In this document: one piece after another, positions 62,230 to 64,000 of the stretch
How the letters are laid out: the number at the start of each line of letters is the position of its first letter
Numbering within the stretch: position 1 is the stretch's first letter
Origin: Methanolobus psychrotolerans
GTDB lineage: Archaea > Halobacteriota > Methanosarcinia > Methanosarcinales > Methanosarcinaceae
Assembly: GCF_002243045.1 (NCBI RefSeq)
Contig: NZ_MBKP01000007.1
Coordinates: forward strand, 20,922 to 84,921
DNA: 64,000 nucleotides
Reading direction: 5' to 3'
Position numbers and translations under genes: made by a program
The notes under the pieces: model-generated
The model's input: the letters and a program-made list of their open reading frames with translations, nothing else
Told to the model about the DNA's origin: nothing
The model's database searches: none

Positions 62230-62411
62230 TTCATACTAATACAACCTGCCGGTTCTAAAAATAGATTTTCACCCATACCGGAGAGCATGCATTTAAATAT
62301 AAATGAACTATATTAAAACAAAGAAAACGTTTAAGATACATGAATATCTGTTATCTGTCGTAGAATCTGATATATGTGGTTATGCTTGTATTTCCAGAGA
62401 TGTGATTTTCA

Positions 62412-63326
62412 ATGAAAAGGATGCCTCTTATATTATTGATATTCCTCTTGTTGCTTGTTCTAATTTCGGGCATGACTGGTTCTGAAGATATGCAACAGTA
62501 TCCTGATGAACAACAGGAACAGCATGACATGTTGTTTACTCCTCCTTTCAATACAAGAGAGCCTCCAAACGATGAACGTTTTATTCTTTACTTTGTTCCT
62601 CATTCTGTTCCTGTAGGCGAGAGTGTCTTTCTTGCAGATAATATTGAGAAGTCAGATGAAATGGTAAAGCGTCTTGATAATGTAATCATACGCTTGAAGG
62701 AGGAAGGTAATGATGTCACCGAGCTTGAACAAATGGTCGTAAACTATGCTGCTCTTGTATCAGATGCCAGAAAGAATCTGTCCATGGCTGATAATTCTTC
62801 AGTAAGCTCAGATAAGCAGAAATACCTGCGACTCTCAAGAGAGAGCATCGTTGTTGCAAATTCCGAGCTTAAACCTATATTCGATGAGATAAAAACATAT
62901 CTCTCAGGTCCGGTAAGTATGTCTGGCAGTAGCAGCCTGGTGGCCGAAGGTAGTGGAATGGCTATATTGTCCGGGGATATGGATGTTAGTTTTTTCCTTT
63001 CGGATGGTAAATTCTCTGTAGTCGATTTTGCAGGAGATGCCTTAATTGATACGGAAAATGACTATGCCCATGAAGTTATGCCACAAAGGGTTGCCTCTCA
63101 CGATATGATAATGCCACAAAAAATGTTTTCATATGTTGGGGTCAAAGGTAATGTTTCCTTATCAGGTTCTGCATTTACGGTTGTGATTATGTCTGATAAT
63201 CTCAGTCTTATTGCAACAGGCACAGGTGAAGCTGAACTGGTTGGAAATGGGAAGTATTATTTTGACTATGGTACCTCTAAAGAAAACGAAAATGTCTGGA
63301 TAAAGTCAATATTTGAGAGTGATTGA
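62412..63326 (+). CDS. Secreted/anchored protein, cassette copy 2 (304 aa)
   Basis: It has an N-terminal hydrophobic signal (LILLIFLLLLVLISGM), then a linker rich in Gln/Asp/Pro. A helical region (VFLADNIEKSDEMVKRL, RLKEEGNDVTELEQMVVNYAALVSDARKNL in parts) and a beta-rich C-terminal domain follow (SGPVSMSGSSSLVAEGSGMAILSGDMD in parts). It is a clear paralogue of the 298-aa protein at 60.0 kb, sharing LADNI, EGNDV, QKYL-LSRE, ANSELK, LSGD and DFAGD in the same order. It is followed by the anchored protein gene at 63355, and the pair is probably an operon. Function unknown. Confidence 0.72.
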   Translation: MKRMPLILLIFLLLLVLISGMTGSEDMQQYPDEQQEQHDMLFTPPFNTREPPNDERFILYFVPHSVPVGESVFLADNIEKSDEMVKRLDNVIIRLKEEGNDVTELEQMVVNYAALVSDARKNLSMADNSSVSSDKQKYLRLSRESIVVANSELKPIFDEIKTYLSGPVSMSGSSSLVAEGSGMAILSGDMDVSFFLSDGKFSVVDFAGDALIDTENDYAHEVMPQRVASHDMIMPQKMFSYVGVKGNVSLSGSAFTVVIMSDNLSLIATGTGEAELVGNGKYYFDYGTSKENENVWIKSIFESD

Positions 63327-63354
63327 TATACCGCAAATGACAGGGGTGCGTTAC

Positions 63355-64000
63355 ATGAGAGTATTATCTTGTATAGGTTGTATTACCATCATCCTGCTTT
63401 TATCGGGAGTCTCTGCAGCCTCAGGTATTGCAACTGTACATGGTGTGGCATACGAATGGAGTACATTCGAACCCCTCGACAATGCAATAATCGCAGTAAA
63501 TTCCACTCCTGCACAGTCAATGGTGGCAAAATACGGTGTTTACTCTTTCGAATTACCAAACGGCACGTATCAAATTACTGCAAGCTACTATAAAAACGAT
63601 CAGCTAACCTATTATACAGAAGATCTCATTACGGTTTCAGATGAAGGCAGTTATGTTCTGGACCTATTGCTCTTACCTTCTTATCCCATTTCTGAAGCTG
63701 ACACTGAAGTTTCTTCAACGGTCAACGGGAATTCATTTCTTTTTGGTTCTATGTTTGTTGTCATTGTTCTTTTGATCCTTCTGTTTTATCAGATGAAACT
63801 GGGGCCACAAAAATCCCATTCATTGAAGACCGTAAAGAAGGAAGAACATCTGTATGTAGCTCCTGTAATTACAAAAGATGCCACCCGGGAAATGAGTGAG
63901 GATTTGAAGGAAACAGCAGTAGGCTCCCCAAGAGAAGAAACAATAAATGAACCAATAAATGAACCAATAAATGAACCAATAAATGAACCAATAAATAAAC
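63355..64000 (+). CDS. Membrane-anchored protein with carboxypeptidase-regulatory-like domain (cut by window edge)
   Basis: 215 codons are visible. The order is a signal peptide (about 1-22), an extracytoplasmic beta-sandwich like the carboxypeptidase regulatory domain (about 25-108; VHGVAYEWSTFEPLDNAIIA, GVYSFELPNGTYQITASYY), and one transmembrane helix (about 127-146). A cytoplasmic linker follows that ends in tandem NEPI repeats. In Methanosarcinaceae such proteins often end in a winged-helix DNA-binding domain, making them membrane-bound regulators. That part would lie beyond the window and is inference. GGGGTG precedes ATG 63355. Confidence 0.7.
   Translation, partial: MRVLSCIGCITIILLLSGVSAASGIATVHGVAYEWSTFEPLDNAIIAVNSTPAQSMVAKYGVYSFELPNGTYQITASYYKNDQLTYYTEDLITVSDEGSYVLDLLLLPSYPISEADTEVSSTVNGNSFLFGSMFVVIVLLILLFYQMKLGPQKSHSLKTVKKEEHLYVAPVITKDATREMSEDLKETAVGSPREETINEPINEPINEPINEPINK
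63941..64000 (+). repeat. In-frame 12-bp tandem repeat, five copies
   Basis: The unit CAATAAATGAAC is repeated head to tail at 63941, 63953, 63965, 63977 and 63989. The last copy has one change (TAAAC for TGAAC). It encodes a repeating Asn-Glu-Pro-Ile tetrapeptide in the linker of the membrane protein. It continues to the window edge, so the total copy number is unknown. Confidence 0.85.

Noticed and set aside
62303..62485. 60-codon frame overlapping the start of the 62412 gene
   Set aside because: Overlaps the signal peptide of a well supported paralogue in another frame; no independent evidence.
1..64000. CRISPR arrays, rRNA genes, intact insertion sequences and prophage
   Set aside because: No regularly spaced direct repeats with unique spacers were seen. 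The only tandem repeat is the in-frame 12-mer at the right edge. No transposase, integrase, cas, capsid or rRNA signature was recognised.

Overview
The window looks like a chromosomal segment of a methylotrophic methanogenic archaeon of the Methanosarcinaceae (Methanolobus or Methanococcoides type). The evidence is the chromosomal protein MC1, cytosolic heterodisulfide reductase HdrBC, F420-dependent NADP reductase, GTP cyclohydrolase MptA (methanopterin synthesis), bifunctional Fae-Hps, the archaeosine enzyme RaSEA, split GMP synthetase, the archaeal shikimate route, TATA-like promoters and sparse use of TAG as a stop. Genus-level placement is inference. Coding density is high and nearly all of it is housekeeping. 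Only 57.8-64 kb looks like accessory DNA.

Layout. 0-8.4 kb: partial dUTPase, two PAS sensor histidine kinases on either side of tRNA-Val, endonuclease III and a DUF2157/GDYXXLXY membrane pair. 8.6-12.7 kb: fae-hps, tpiA, a decayed tpiA fragment and a lipoprotein. 12.7-17.6 kb: a five-gene leftward operon for early aromatic biosynthesis plus prephenate dehydrogenase, with a 25-bp palindrome upstream of its promoter. 17.7-26 kb: double-domain KaiC-like ATPase, guaA glutaminase, SRP54, a permease, initiator tRNA, a purine/methylthioadenosine salvage pair and two mini-ferritins. 26-46 kb: a methyltransferase/ATP-grasp fusion, DNA polymerase IV, S17e-dapA-dapB, pyrBI, an Hps-RraA fusion, a type IV prepilin-like peptidase, RecQ, the guaA synthetase subunit, RaSEA, argB, MC1, mptA and an amidohydrolase-acetyltransferase pair.

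46.4-57.7 kb carries nitrogen and redox metabolism: a short N-acetylglutamate synthase, tRNA-Arg, hdrCB, a glutamine synthetase behind an NrpR-like operator, a split glutamate synthase (three polypeptides) followed by an FrhB-like F420-binding iron-sulfur protein, a second glutamine synthetase with an acetyltransferase, and F420H2:NADP oxidoreductase. The sequence supports an F420H2-linked GS/GOGAT system.

57.8-64 kb is AT-rich and gene-poor. It encodes secreted proteins of unknown function, including a duplicated two-gene cassette (a secreted coiled-coil protein plus a membrane-anchored protein with a carboxypeptidase-regulatory-like domain). The second gene of the first copy is a decayed pseudogene. 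Between the copies lies a locally GC-rich run of three hairpins that may be a structured RNA or the edge of a dead mobile element. No CRISPR array, rRNA, intact insertion sequence or prophage was seen.
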